Of a DNA stretch of 64,000 bases, positions 17,735 to 26,630 are shown one piece after another. This stretch comes from an uncultured Granulicatella sp. (GTDB lineage Bacteria > Bacillota > Bacilli > Lactobacillales > Aerococcaceae), in the NCBI GenBank assembly GCA_934193545.1, contig CAKPVL010000002.1:27698-91697 (forward strand). The letters run 5' to 3'. Under the pieces are notes generated by a model, which was not told where the DNA came from, did no database searches, and worked only from the letters and a program-made list of their open reading frames with translations. The translations under genes and the position numbers were made by a program. Positions within the stretch are counted from its first letter, which is position 1; every line of letters starts with the position of its first letter.

Positions 17735-18010
17735 ATGGAATTATTAATCGTCATCATCGCTGTCGTTTTAGTAGCGGTAATCGCCCTTGCATTCCGCACT
17801 AAACCAAATACCAGCGGAGCGGTGGAACAAACACCAATAACACAAGAAAGTACACCAGTAGAAGAAGCGTACATTCCTGAAGAATTAGAAGAATACTTAC
17901 GCGAATTGAAACGCAATGGCCAACCGATTCAAGCTATTCAAAAATTACGTAACGTAACAGGAATGAGCTTGTCAGAAGCTAAACAATTTGTCGACGACAT
18001 TATCATCTAA
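17735..18010 (+). CDS. Membrane-anchored protein with ribosomal L7/L12 C-terminal-like domain
   Basis: A 91-residue protein. A hydrophobic helix (about 2-22) is followed by a flexible Thr/Pro/Glu-rich linker and a C-terminal segment 'QPIQAIQKLRNVTGMSLSEAKQFVDDII'. That segment closely follows the L7/L12 C-terminal pattern (K..R..TGL.L.EAK..VD). It is not the ribosomal stalk protein itself because it is membrane-anchored and has no N-terminal dimerisation domain. Function unknown. It starts nine bases after the toxin stop with GGAGAAA upstream, and a strong terminator follows. Confidence 0.8.
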   Translation: MELLIVIIAVVLVAVIALAFRTKPNTSGAVEQTPITQESTPVEEAYIPEELEEYLRELKRNGQPIQAIQKLRNVTGMSLSEAKQFVDDIII

Positions 18011-18018
18011 CAATAACA

Positions 18019-18066
18019 GAGTGCCCGAGCAGGAGACCAACCACCTCCTCGGGCACTCTTTTTTTC
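18019..18066 (+). terminator. Terminator
   Basis: A 12-bp stem AGAGTGCCCGAG / CTCGGGCACTCT followed by seven Ts. Confidence 0.9.
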
Positions 18067-18186
18067 TTCCTGGAGCCTTCACATTAATCGGGGATTTTTT
18101 TGGCATCTTTTCCTACCCCGGCCACCCTTTCTTTTTCTCCTCCGCCTTCGAATTGTTCGGGCTTCTTTTTTTATCTTTAATAATAT

Positions 18187-18437
18187 ACGCCTTACGGATA
18201 GCGCGTTAGAGTAGAACACAAACGAAGAACTCCCTGGATTTCATCGTAATCATAATCGTGAACCAGCAAGCAATGTGAATTACTGAGGGTTAGGGATTTA
18301 TCTCTTACCCTCAGTTTGAAGCTTGCTAGACTTGAGACTTCGGCTCAAGTCGATGCAATGATTATGATAACGATGAAAAAATCCAGAGGAGTTCGAAGAA
18401 AGTGTTCTAATCTTTTTATTTGTTAACCGTAAGGCGT
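18187..18437 (+). repeat. Long palindromic intergenic element, copy 2
   Basis: The outermost arms ACGCCTTACGG (18187-18197) and CCGTAAGGCGT (18427-18437) match exactly. Further in, TAGAACAC, ACTCC, CTGGATTT, ATCGT and ATCATAATC pair with the right side. The head holds a hairpin with ACTGAGGGT / ACCCTCAGT flanked by AGCAAGC / GCTTGCT, and a second hairpin GACTTGAG / CTCAAGTC. The constant blocks GTGAATTAC and TTTGAAGC are shared with copies 1 and 6. It lies between converging genes, with terminators on both sides. Confidence 0.85.
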
Positions 18438-18452
18438 TCATATTTTTGAGCA

Positions 18453-18484
18453 TAAAAAAAGAGCCCGAGATCAATTCTCAGGCT
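18453..18484 (-). terminator. Terminator of rpsT
   Basis: On the minus strand AGCCTGAGA / TCTCGGGCT (one G-T pair) with an ATTGA loop and a run of seven Ts. Confidence 0.85.
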
Positions 18485-18489
18485 AATTA

Positions 18490-18744
18490 TTATTTGCTTA
18501 ATTTTGCAGCAAGACGTGATTTATCACGAGAAGCTTTGTTTTTGTGGATTAATCCTTTAGAAGCAGCTCCGTCGATTGCTTTGTGAGCAGCACGTAATAA
18601 TTCTTCAGCATTTTCAGCACCTTCAGCTACAGCAGCGTCAAATTTTTTGATAGCTGTACGCATAGCAGAAGTTTGAGCGTTGTTAGCAAGTGTTGACTTT
18701 TTGTTAGTACGAACACGTTTGATTTGTGATGCGATATTTGGCAA
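18490..18744 (-). CDS. rpsT: 30S ribosomal protein S20
   Basis: A small-subunit protein binding 16S rRNA, 84 residues, the normal length. The start is TTG at 18744-18742, giving [25 protein letters not shown] lies just upstream on the minus strand. The upstream in-frame ATG at 18771 would add nine residues not found in S20. A rare UUG start is also seen in E. coli rpsT, where it is tied to autoregulation. Very high Ala and Lys content is typical. Divergent from uvrB. Confidence 0.95.
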   Translation of the reverse strand: MPNIASQIKRVRTNKKSTLANNAQTSAMRTAIKKFDAAVAEGAENAEELLRAAHKAIDGAASKGLIHKNKASRDKSRLAAKLSK

Positions 18745-18806
18745 TGGGTTCACCCCTCTTTCATTTAACATGTATAATTACTGATCAGTTGTTTCCAACA
18801 CGAACT

Positions 18807-18835
18807 ATTATACAAAAGTCCTACTTGAATTGCAA
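18807..18835 (-). promoter_or_regulatory. rpsT promoter
   Basis: On the minus strand TTGCAA (18835-18830), a 17-nt spacer and perfect TATAAT (18812-18807). Confidence 0.75.
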
Positions 18836-18917
18836 GCAAGGTATTGTGAAAGAACAAGACAGACAAACGGTAAAACTCCCGTAATGATGGTATACTAGAA
18901 AAGAAAGAGGTGAAGTC

Positions 18918-20900
18918 ATGGATCAATTTAAATTAGTGGCTCCTTATGCACCAAATGGAGACCAACCTCAAGCCATCAAGGAACTTGTCGATGGCATCAA
19001 TAATGGGGTTAAAGAACAGACCTTACTTGGGGCAACCGGAACAGGGAAGACGTTCACGATTGCCAATGTGATTCAAGAAGTAAACAAACCAACGCTCGTA
19101 TTAGCGCATAATAAAACCTTAGCCGGCCAGTTGTACGGAGAGTTGAAAGAATTCTTCCCAGACAATGCGGTCGAATATTTTGTATCGTACTATGACTACT
19201 ATCAACCAGAGGCGTATGTTCCTGCCAGCGATACGTATATCGAGAAGGAATCGAGCGTCAACGATGAGATTGATAAATTACGTCACTCGGCCACAAGTGC
19301 CCTTCTAGAACGTCGCGATGTGATTGTAGTAGCGTCCGTGTCTTCGATGTATGGGTTAGTAAATCCAGAAGAATACCGCGACCATGTATTGTCGCTTCGT
19401 GAAGGCATGGAAATCGAACGTGATGACTTATTGCGCAGATTGGTAGAAATGCAGTTCGAGCGTAACGACTATGATTTCCGACGCGGAACGTTCCGTGTTC
19501 GTGGGGATGTCGTCGAAATCTTCCTTCCAGGAAATGACGCGACGGCCTTTCGTATCGAGTTCTTCGGAGACGAAATCGAAGCGATTAAAGAGGTCGATGT
19601 GTTGACGGGGGAAATTAAAGCCACCGTGGAACACGTGCCAATCTTCCCAGCAACGCACTTTGTGGCGAACGAAGATCAAATTTCACGGGCCGTGGCTACG
19701 ATTAAAGAAGAGCTTGCGGAACGACTCAAGGAATTACGAGACGATAACTTACTGCTAGAAGCACAACGCTTGGAGCAACGCACGAACTACGATATCGAAA
19801 TGCTTCTTGAGATGGGCTACTGTAACGGGATTGAGAACTACTCCCGTCATATGGATGGTCGACGTCCAGGACAACCACCGTATACCTTGCTAGACTTCTT
19901 CCCGAAAGATTCGCTCTTCGTGGTCGATGAGTCGCATATCACGATGTCGCAAATTCGTGGCATGTATAACGGGGACCGCGCTCGTAAGGAGCAATTGATT
20001 AAATACGGCTTCCGCTTACCGAGTGCTTTGGATAACCGTCCATTGCGCTTTGAAGAGTTCGAGGAACGCGTGCCACAAATCATTTACATTTCGGCTACCC
20101 CGGGGCCTTATGAGTTATCGCATACGCCAACGGTTACTGAGCAAATCATTCGTCCAACCGGCTTGCTCGATCCACCAGTGGAAGTTCGTCCAATTAAAGG
20201 ACAAATCGATGATTTAATTAGTGAAATTAATTTACGTGTAGAACGAAACGAGCGTGTCTTTATCACGACTTTAACCAAGAAGATGTCAGAGGACTTGACC
20301 GACTACTTAGAAGAAGTGGGCATTAAGGTGAAGTACTTGCATAGTGACATTAAGACATTGGAACGTACGGAAATCATCCGTAACTTACGACTCGGGGAAT
20401 TCGACGTATTGGTCGGAATCAACTTGCTTCGTGAAGGGTTAGACGTTCCGGAAGTGTCGCTTGTGGCGATTCTCGATGCGGATAAGGAAGGCTTCCTTCG
20501 TAGTGAACGTTCTCTTGTTCAGACGATTGGGCGTGCGGCGCGTAATGCGAACGGTCGCGTGATTATGTATGCCGATAAGATTACGGATTCGATGCAAAAA
20601 GCGATTGATGAAACGAATCGTCGTCGTGCCATCCAAGAGGCATACAATAAAGAACATGGCATCGTTCCGAAGACCATCGTGAAGAATATCCGCGATTTAA
20701 TTGCGATTACGCACGAGGTCGAAAAAGAAGATGCACCAACGACTGCAAAAGACTTCAAGAAGATGACGCAAGAACAACGCCGAGAAGCGCTTGAGTTACT
20801 CGAGTTGGATATGCGAGCGGCAGCCAAGGATCTCGATTTCGAGAAAGCAGCCGATTTACGCGACGTGATTCTCGAATTGCGTGCTGAGTATCGTTTATAA
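18918..20900 (+). CDS. uvrB: UvrABC excinuclease subunit B
   Basis: The damage-verification helicase-like subunit of nucleotide excision repair, 660 residues, full length. Walker A GATGTGKT is at 38-45, and the beta-hairpin region '[12 protein letters not shown]' (about 90-101) inserts between DNA strands. A DEAD-like 'VVDESH' motif and helicase motif VI 'QTIGRAARN' are present, with a C-terminal UVR coiled-coil that binds UvrC (about 622-657). A -10 TATACT (18891-18896) lies 22 bases before the ATG. I see no clear LexA box. The MmcQ-like gene follows 12 bases later. Confidence 0.97.
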   Translation: MDQFKLVAPYAPNGDQPQAIKELVDGINNGVKEQTLLGATGTGKTFTIANVIQEVNKPTLVLAHNKTLAGQLYGELKEFFPDNAVEYFVSYYDYYQPEAYVPASDTYIEKESSVNDEIDKLRHSATSALLERRDVIVVASVSSMYGLVNPEEYRDHVLSLREGMEIERDDLLRRLVEMQFERNDYDFRRGTFRVRGDVVEIFLPGNDATAFRIEFFGDEIEAIKEVDVLTGEIKATVEHVPIFPATHFVANEDQISRAVATIKEELAERLKELRDDNLLLEAQRLEQRTNYDIEMLLEMGYCNGIENYSRHMDGRRPGQPPYTLLDFFPKDSLFVVDESHITMSQIRGMYNGDRARKEQLIKYGFRLPSALDNRPLRFEEFEERVPQIIYISATPGPYELSHTPTVTEQIIRPTGLLDPPVEVRPIKGQIDDLISEINLRVERNERVFITTLTKKMSEDLTDYLEEVGIKVKYLHSDIKTLERTEIIRNLRLGEFDVLVGINLLREGLDVPEVSLVAILDADKEGFLRSERSLVQTIGRAARNANGRVIMYADKITDSMQKAIDETNRRRAIQEAYNKEHGIVPKTIVKNIRDLIAITHEVEKEDAPTTAKDFKKMTQEQRREALELLELDMRAAAKDLDFEKAADLRDVILELRAEYRL

Positions 20901-20912
20901 GAGGTCACATTT

Positions 20913-21557
20913 ATGAAATGGACATTAACAAGGGACTTACCAGAACTGGAAGGAAAAATCTTTTCCAGCCAAATGGATGGATTTTCCTTTCAGGTGGTGA
21001 GTGCCAATAAAAAACAAGGCTTAGAAATGATAGCGCTCGATGAGGTTAAGGAGCGCTATACCTTATTCGATATACCGACAACAAGTAGTAGCATCGCTCA
21101 AGCCTTGCGCGAAGAGGCAGAGGAGCTCGTGTTTCAGTGGATGCATCCCGAGCAATCAGATATTGAAGAAGCGCGCCAAAAATGGACGAAGTGGATTACC
21201 GAACATATCGTCCCGTACCATGGCAATCCGTTTGAGAAGACGGAGGCGATGGGCTTTACGGTCGAAGATAAAGGGAAATGGTATGCGCTCATGATGCAAG
21301 TGCCGCTTCAAAAACTAGGAGTGGCTTCAAAGGCCGACGCCCTCATTTTGAACGTGAAGATTCATCCGGAAGACAAGGAACGACTCATCGCGACTGACGG
21401 AATTTTCGAAGCCTATCATATGAATAAGAAGCATTGGATTTCAATCGCGCTGAATGTATGCTCAGATGACGCACTCGTGAAAGAGTGTATCTATACCAGC
21501 TACAAATGTGTCGCGAAGAAAGACAATTCTTTACTTTCAACGAGAGATTCGCTATAA
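20913..21557 (+). CDS. MmcQ/YjbR family protein
   Basis: A 214-residue soluble protein. The second half has the MmcQ/YjbR (CyaY-like fold) pattern: 'KGKWYALMMQVP', 'ILNVKIHPEDKERLIATDGIFEAYHMNKKHWISIALN' and 'DDALVKECIYTSYKCVAKK'. The first half is an extra domain of about 90 residues. The family has a double-wing DNA-binding-like fold, but no firm cellular role is known. It is co-directional with uvrB (12-bp gap) and carries the asd promoter in its 3' end. Confidence 0.8.
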   Translation: MKWTLTRDLPELEGKIFSSQMDGFSFQVVSANKKQGLEMIALDEVKERYTLFDIPTTSSSIAQALREEAEELVFQWMHPEQSDIEEARQKWTKWITEHIVPYHGNPFEKTEAMGFTVEDKGKWYALMMQVPLQKLGVASKADALILNVKIHPEDKERLIATDGIFEAYHMNKKHWISIALNVCSDDALVKECIYTSYKCVAKKDNSLLSTRDSL

Positions 21558-21558
21558 T
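21530..21558 (+). promoter_or_regulatory. asd promoter inside the upstream gene
   Basis: TTTACT (21530-21535), a 17-nt spacer and perfect TATAAT (21553-21558). The -10 covers the upstream stop codon. Confidence 0.6.
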
Positions 21559-21595
21559 TTTCAACATAGCATTTTAGCAAAAAGGAGATTTTTTT

Positions 21596-22588
21596 ATGGT
21601 AAATATTGCAATTGTAGGAGCGACAGGTGTCGTTGGAACAAAAATGATTGAACGTTTAGAAGAAAGCAACTTACAAGTGGACCACTTATATCTACTTGCA
21701 TCAGCGCGTTCAGCAGGAAAAGTACTACAGTTTAGAGGAAAAGATTATGTAGTCGAAGAATTAACGGAAGACTCCTTCAAGCGTGATATTGACTACGCCA
21801 TCTTCTCAGCAGGGGGCGGCACTTCAATGAAATTTGCGCCAATCGCAGAACGTGACGGCGTAATTGTCATCGACAACTCAAGCGCATGGAGAATGGATCC
21901 AGAGATTGACTTAGTCGTGCCAGAGTGTAACGCACCAACATTAGAACGTAAGATTATCGCAAATCCAAACTGCTCAACTATCCAATCTGTTGTGCCATTA
22001 CGTCCATTGCATGATGCATTCGGATTAAAACGTGTGGCGTACACAACTTACCAAGCTGTTTCAGGTTCTGGACAAGCAGGGATTAACGATTTAAGAAATG
22101 GGGAAAAAGGGGAAGCTCCAACAAACTACCCACACCCAATTTACAATAATGTATTGCCACATATCGACGTATTTTTAGAAAATGGCTATACAAAAGAAGA
22201 AATGAAAATGATTCAAGAAACTCGCAAGATTCTTGGGTTGTCAGACGATGTAGCCATCACAGCTACTTGTGTGCGTGTGCCTGTATTCAACTCACACTCT
22301 GTAGAAATCAACGTGACTTTCGAAAAAGATACAACACCTGAAGAAATTCGTGCGATTTTAGAAAAAGCACCAGGCGTAATCGTATTAGATAAACCTGAGG
22401 AAAATGTATATCCAACACCATTACAAGCAACTGGGCATGATGAAGTGTATGTGGGACGTATTCGCCGTGACATTTCTCAACCAAACAGCTTCCACATCTG
22501 GTGTGTGGGCGATAATATCCGTAAGGGTGCAGCAAGCAATGCCATCCAAATTGCGGAGTATATCGAGGAGCACAATTTACGTAAATAA
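21596..22588 (+). CDS. asd: Aspartate-semialdehyde dehydrogenase
   Basis: Reduces beta-aspartyl phosphate with NADPH to aspartate semialdehyde, the branch point to lysine/diaminopimelate, threonine and methionine. 330 residues. The N-terminal Rossmann motif is 'VGATGVVG'; the catalytic cysteine is Cys126 in 'NPNCSTIQ'; 'QAVSGSGQAG' and the C-terminal 'GDNIRKGAASNA' are present. AAAGGAG precedes the ATG. Not linked to other lysine or threonine genes here. No simple terminator follows; palindromic element 3 starts seven bases after the stop. Confidence 0.97.
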   Translation: MVNIAIVGATGVVGTKMIERLEESNLQVDHLYLLASARSAGKVLQFRGKDYVVEELTEDSFKRDIDYAIFSAGGGTSMKFAPIAERDGVIVIDNSSAWRMDPEIDLVVPECNAPTLERKIIANPNCSTIQSVVPLRPLHDAFGLKRVAYTTYQAVSGSGQAGINDLRNGEKGEAPTNYPHPIYNNVLPHIDVFLENGYTKEEMKMIQETRKILGLSDDVAITATCVRVPVFNSHSVEINVTFEKDTTPEEIRAILEKAPGVIVLDKPEENVYPTPLQATGHDEVYVGRIRRDISQPNSFHIWCVGDNIRKGAASNAIQIAEYIEEHNLRK

Positions 22589-22594
22589 TTAAAT

Positions 22595-22853
22595 AGAAGA
22601 CTGGGCATCTGGGCGACAGTATTGTGAATAATGTTGATTACTACAAATCCTTACGGATATCTTCATAATAGCTATAACGTTGCACCGGTTCGAGCCTAGG
22701 TCTCTCACCTTTAAAGCCTCAAAGGGAGCGTACGGAATAAAATTCCTACGCTCCCTTTTTCGCATTTAATGCCATCCCACGTTATTGCTATTATAGAATC
22801 CGTAAGATTTTTCGTAATCACGCGTTTCATAAGAAGGGGATACCCAGTCTTCT
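22595..22853 (-). repeat. Long palindromic intergenic element, copy 3
   Basis: Reverse orientation. The outermost arms AGAAGACTGGG (22595-22605) and CCCAGTCTTCT (22843-22853) match exactly. Inner arms share ATTAC, AATC, TTACGGAT and ATAATAGC. On the minus strand the head holds GGGAGCGTA / TACGCTCCC around a GAATTTTATTC core, then the conserved TTTGAGGCTTTAAAGGTG and GAGAC..GGCTCGAACCGGTG blocks. It begins directly after asd and may also terminate it. Confidence 0.85.
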
Positions 22854-22898
22854 AATAATTGTTTACTCCGTTATACCTCACTGTGGAAAAAATAGTTT

Positions 22899-22916
22899 TG
22901 TATCATTAATGATACA
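22899..22916. promoter_or_regulatory. Palindromic operator-like site
   Basis: TGTATCATTAATGATACA is a perfect 18-bp palindrome about 155 bp before the start of the ABC exporter operon. The regulator is unknown. Confidence 0.6.
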
Positions 22917-22940
22917 TCTTTAGAAAGTAAAAAAGTGAGT

Positions 22941-22972
22941 GTAACATTTTTGTTACGTAACATAATTGTTAC
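22941..22972. promoter_or_regulatory. Two adjacent GTAACA-N4-TGTTAC operators
   Basis: GTAACA-TTTT-TGTTAC (22941-22956) is followed with no gap by GTAACA-TAAT-TGTTAC (22957-22972). Outer flanks GT..AC extend the symmetry of the whole. Two dyads spaced 16 bp centre to centre upstream of a multidrug-type exporter suggest cooperative binding by a dimeric repressor (GntR/YtrA, MarR, TetR or PadR type). No candidate regulator gene lies nearby. Confidence 0.7.
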
Positions 22973-23071
22973 ACTCTGAAAAATCAAAAGCAGGAAGCAA
23001 CTTTTTCCGCTTTTGAAGAGGCTAAAATGTGATACAATAAAAGTACTATGGATGTAAAAGGAAGTACGCGT

Positions 23072-24796
23072 GTGAACAAGTTAAAACCTTATTTAAAGCC
23101 ATATCTGAAAGAAACGATATTGGCACCTTTATTTAAATTATTCGAAGCGATTCTGGAGTTATTTGTTCCGCTCATTATGGCGGTCATCATCGACAAAGGG
23201 ATTGGAAACCAAGACACGTCCTTGATTCTTCGTCAAGGGGCCATCCTAATTGGGCTAGGAATTTTAGGCGTTGTTGTGTCGATTACCGCTCAGTATTTTG
23301 CGGCAAAAGCAGCAACTGGATTTACCGCTGATGTAAGACAGGCGCTTTTTTCAAAAATTCAATACTTTAGCTTCTCGCAACTCGATGCGCTAGGAAATGA
23401 CACTTTACTGACACGCTTGACGAGTGATATCAATCTCGTGCAAAGCGGGTTAAACATCGCGCTTCGTCTATTGCTTCGTTCACCGTTTATCGTTGGTGGG
23501 GCGATTGTGATGGCATTTGTCGTGAATGTGCAAATGGCATGGACATTTGTCATTACGGTGCCGATTTTAGCGGTCGTCGTATTTGGGATTATTTACTGGA
23601 CGATTCCAATGTATCGCCGTGTGCAAGATCGATTAGATCGGATTATGCGCCTTGTGCATGAAAATCTGCTTGGGGTGCGTGTGATTCGTGCATTTAACCG
23701 TGAAGAAAAAGAAATTCAGTCGTTTAGAGAAGATACTGAAACATTGAATCAAGCGCAACAAAAGGTGAGTGGTCTCTCAGGAGCCATGAACCCTATTACG
23801 TTTGTGATTGTGAATGTGGCGCTTATCGTCATTCTTTATGGTGGTGCGATTAAAGTGGATACAGGGACCTTGTCGAAAGGAGACGTTATCGCTTTAACAA
23901 ACTACATGTCACAAATTCTAGTGGAGCTTGTGAAGTTCGCGAACCTTGTCGTAACGATGACAAAATCCGTAGCTAGTGCGGAACGTATCGATAATATTCT
24001 ATCGATTGAGCCAGATATGGTCGAAGGAACGAAAGAGGTTCATCCTGATGGTGAAGTGGCAGTGGCGTTTAAAGACGTGACATTGACGTATCAAGGAGAC
24101 CAAAATGCAGCGCTCAACCATATCTCCTTTACTGCATTGAAAGGACAAACTATCGGCGTGATTGGGGGGACTGGTAGCGGGAAATCATCTCTTGTGAATA
24201 TGATTCCTCGTTTCTATGATGCGACCCAAGGGAAAGTTGAAGTGTTCGGCAATGACGTTCGTGACTACCGATTCGCATCGATTCGTGGTGCTGTAGGAAT
24301 GGTCTTACAAAAGGCGCAACTCTTCCGTGGAACGATTGCCGAGAATGTCCGTTTTGGAAATGCATCGGCTTCTACTGAGGTGGTAGAACATGCGCTCGGT
24401 GTCGCTCAAGCCAGTGAGTTTGTACAAACAAAAGAAGGCGGACTGGATTATGGCATCGAACAAAATGGGCGCAATTTATCCGGTGGGCAAAAACAACGGA
24501 TGACGATTGCGCGTGCGATTGCCAAACAAGCACCGATTTTAATCCTTGATGATAGTGCTTCGGCATTGGACTTTGCGACCGATGCGAAATTGCGTGAGGC
24601 CATCAAGAACCAAACGCCACGTCCAACGACCTTTATCGTGTCGCAACGGGCGGCTTCTGTGCAGTATGCAGACTTAATTCTCGTTTTAGATGAAGGAAAT
24701 CTTGTCGGCAAAGGCACGCATGAAGAGCTTTTAGCGAACAATGAAATTTACCAAGAAATTTACTATTCACAATTTCCAAAGGAGGATGAAGCATGA
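23072..24796 (+). CDS. Heterodimeric ABC exporter, subunit with degenerate NBD
   Basis: A type IV ABC exporter half-transporter of about 574 residues. GTG 23072 (with AAAGGA upstream) is preferred over ATG 23048, because the -10 TACAAT at 23033-23038 would place the transcript start next to that ATG. An N-terminal ABC_membrane domain of six helices is followed by an NBD with Walker A GGTGSGKSS and signature LSGGQ. Walker B ends 'LDDSASALD' (Asp instead of the catalytic Glu) and the switch His is replaced by Gln ('IVSQRAAS'). This is the non-catalytic half of pairs such as LmrCD, BmrCD and EfrCD. It overlaps its partner by 4 nt. Confidence 0.9.
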   Translation: MNKLKPYLKPYLKETILAPLFKLFEAILELFVPLIMAVIIDKGIGNQDTSLILRQGAILIGLGILGVVVSITAQYFAAKAATGFTADVRQALFSKIQYFSFSQLDALGNDTLLTRLTSDINLVQSGLNIALRLLLRSPFIVGGAIVMAFVVNVQMAWTFVITVPILAVVVFGIIYWTIPMYRRVQDRLDRIMRLVHENLLGVRVIRAFNREEKEIQSFREDTETLNQAQQKVSGLSGAMNPITFVIVNVALIVILYGGAIKVDTGTLSKGDVIALTNYMSQILVELVKFANLVVTMTKSVASAERIDNILSIEPDMVEGTKEVHPDGEVAVAFKDVTLTYQGDQNAALNHISFTALKGQTIGVIGGTGSGKSSLVNMIPRFYDATQGKVEVFGNDVRDYRFASIRGAVGMVLQKAQLFRGTIAENVRFGNASASTEVVEHALGVAQASEFVQTKEGGLDYGIEQNGRNLSGGQKQRMTIARAIAKQAPILILDDSASALDFATDAKLREAIKNQTPRPTTFIVSQRAASVQYADLILVLDEGNLVGKGTHEELLANNEIYQEIYYSQFPKEDEA

Positions 24797-26538
24797 GACA
24801 GACAACTCAATGGGAAACGATTCGTAAAGTTCTCCGCTACATCCGTCGCTATCGCATCTACTTTGTAGCGTCGATTCTTTTGGCGAGTGTGAATGTATTC
24901 GGAACGTTAATGATTCCAAAATTAGTCGGAGAAGCAGTGGACCAAATGTTAGATACGGGCCAAGTGTTCTATGCAGGACTATTTGCCATCCTCTGGCAAA
25001 TTGCACTCTTTACAGCAGTGGCAGCTATCGCGCAGTGGTTTATGAACCTCAGCAATAACAAGATGACGTACTCGGTTGTGCGGGACCTTCGTAGAGACGC
25101 GCTTGAAAAAATCGAAACCTTACCGCTCAGTTATTTAGATATCCACCCAGCTGGAGAAATCGAGAGCCGTATTATCGCAGACGCGGATCAATTCGCGGAC
25201 GGGCTATTGATGGGATTCACGCAGTTGTTTACGGGTGTGATGACGATTCTAGGAACGTTAATCTTTATGCTCAGCGTCAATGTGACACTGACCCTCGTAG
25301 TAGTGGTGGTGACGCCAGTATCCTTTGTCATGGCCAGCTTTGTTGCGAAGAAATCCTATCATTTCTTTAAACAACAGTCGGAAATTCGTGGCGACCAAAC
25401 CGCCTATATGAATGAGATGATTGAGGGAACACGAGTGGTGACGGCCTTCCAGCAACAAGAAAAAGTCATCGAGGACTTCTCGGTGATTAATAAGAACCTA
25501 ACGGATGTGTCGCTCAAGGCTATTTTCTTCTCGAGCATCACAAATCCGGCAACGCGCTTTGTCAATAGTATTGTCTACACCAGTGTGGGCGTGTTCGGGG
25601 CGTTCTTTGTCATTAGCGGTGGCGTGACGGTCGGGCAACTATCAGCCTTCCTCAGTTACGCCAACCAATATACGAAACCATTCAATGAGATTTCAGGTGT
25701 GATTACCGAATTGCAAAATGCGATTGCCTGTGCTAACCGCGTATTTGAACTGTTGGAACAACCTTCTGAACGTCCAGAACGTGAGGATGCTGTGTCTCCT
25801 GAAAGTTTCGACGGAGCGGTGGAATTTAGCCATGTGGACTTCTCTTACGTGAAAGACCAACCGCTCATTGAAGACTTCTCGCTGGATGTCAAACCAGGGC
25901 AACGCGTGGCGATTGTTGGTCCAACCGGAAGTGGAAAGACGACCTTGATTAACTTATTGATGCGTTTCTATGAGATTAATAGTGGAAAATTAGCGATCGA
26001 TAGCCATTCGATTGAAGACATCACCCGTCATTCACTGCGAAACGGATTTGGAATGGTGCTTCAAGAAACATGGCTTCAAACGGGAACCGTTCGTGAAAAT
26101 ATCACGATGGGAAATCCGACGATTAGCGAAGAAGAGATGATTCGCATCGCCAAACTCTGTCATATTCATGGGTTTGTGAGCCGTCTGCCGCAAGGGTATT
26201 ATACGGTAATTTCGGATGACGGTGGGGACTTCTCGCAAGGGCAAAAACAATTGCTCTGCATTGCGCGCGTGATGATGGGACAACCCAATATGCTGATTCT
26301 CGATGAGGCAACGTCTTCCATCGATACGCGTACCGAGTTGAAGATTCAAGAAGCCTTCCAACATCTGATGGAAGGACGCACGAGCTTTATCGTGGCACAC
26401 CGCTTGTCGACGATTCGTACCGCGGATGTGATTCTCGTCTTAAAAGACGGACATGTCATTGAAAAAGGAAATCATGCCAGCTTAATGGAGCAACGTGGAT
26501 TTTACTACAATCTCTATCAAAGTCAGTGGCAACATTAA
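24793..26538 (+). CDS. Heterodimeric ABC exporter, catalytic subunit
   Basis: The partner half-transporter, 581 residues. Six predicted membrane helices precede an NBD with Walker A GPTGSGKTT, canonical Walker B plus Glu ('MLILDEATSSID') and switch His ('FIVAHRLST'). Its signature is altered ('DFSQGQKQ' in place of LSGGQ). Together with the degenerate partner this leaves one functional ATP site, the usual design of heterodimeric multidrug or peptide exporters. Translationally coupled to the first subunit (ATGA overlap). Substrate cannot be read from sequence; drug or bile-type efflux is likely by family. Confidence 0.92.
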   Translation: MRQTTQWETIRKVLRYIRRYRIYFVASILLASVNVFGTLMIPKLVGEAVDQMLDTGQVFYAGLFAILWQIALFTAVAAIAQWFMNLSNNKMTYSVVRDLRRDALEKIETLPLSYLDIHPAGEIESRIIADADQFADGLLMGFTQLFTGVMTILGTLIFMLSVNVTLTLVVVVVTPVSFVMASFVAKKSYHFFKQQSEIRGDQTAYMNEMIEGTRVVTAFQQQEKVIEDFSVINKNLTDVSLKAIFFSSITNPATRFVNSIVYTSVGVFGAFFVISGGVTVGQLSAFLSYANQYTKPFNEISGVITELQNAIACANRVFELLEQPSERPEREDAVSPESFDGAVEFSHVDFSYVKDQPLIEDFSLDVKPGQRVAIVGPTGSGKTTLINLLMRFYEINSGKLAIDSHSIEDITRHSLRNGFGMVLQETWLQTGTVRENITMGNPTISEEEMIRIAKLCHIHGFVSRLPQGYYTVISDDGGDFSQGQKQLLCIARVMMGQPNMLILDEATSSIDTRTELKIQEAFQHLMEGRTSFIVAHRLSTIRTADVILVLKDGHVIEKGNHASLMEQRGFYYNLYQSQWQH

Positions 26539-26548
26539 CAATAAAAAG

Positions 26549-26585
26549 AAGCGTAGGCTCTATAAAAAGAGTCTACGCTTTTTTG
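26549..26585. terminator. Bidirectional terminator
   Basis: A 12-bp stem AAGCGTAGGCTC / GAGTCTACGCTT (one G-T pair) has Ts downstream and an A-rich upstream flank. It can serve both the exporter operon and the converging ABC-F gene. Confidence 0.85.
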
Positions 26586-26601
26586 AATTGCTGAAAGTGC
26601 A

Positions 26602-26623
26602 AAATTATCATATATGATAATTT
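26602..26623. repeat. 22-bp perfect palindrome
   Basis: A perfect inverted repeat centred on CATATATG, with arms AAATTATCAT and ATGATAATTT. It is located just behind the terminator. A sister palindrome with the same core and a similar left flank (TTGYTGAAAG) lies at 42161-42184. Confidence 0.7.
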
Positions 26624-26630
26624 CAAAAGA

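Noticed and set aside
1289-18835. TTGCAA as -35 of oppA1, oppA2, oppD, rpsT and valS, read as a shared operator
   Set aside because: The genes are functionally unrelated and all sites sit 16-17 bp from a good -10, so this is simply a common -35 variant in this genome.
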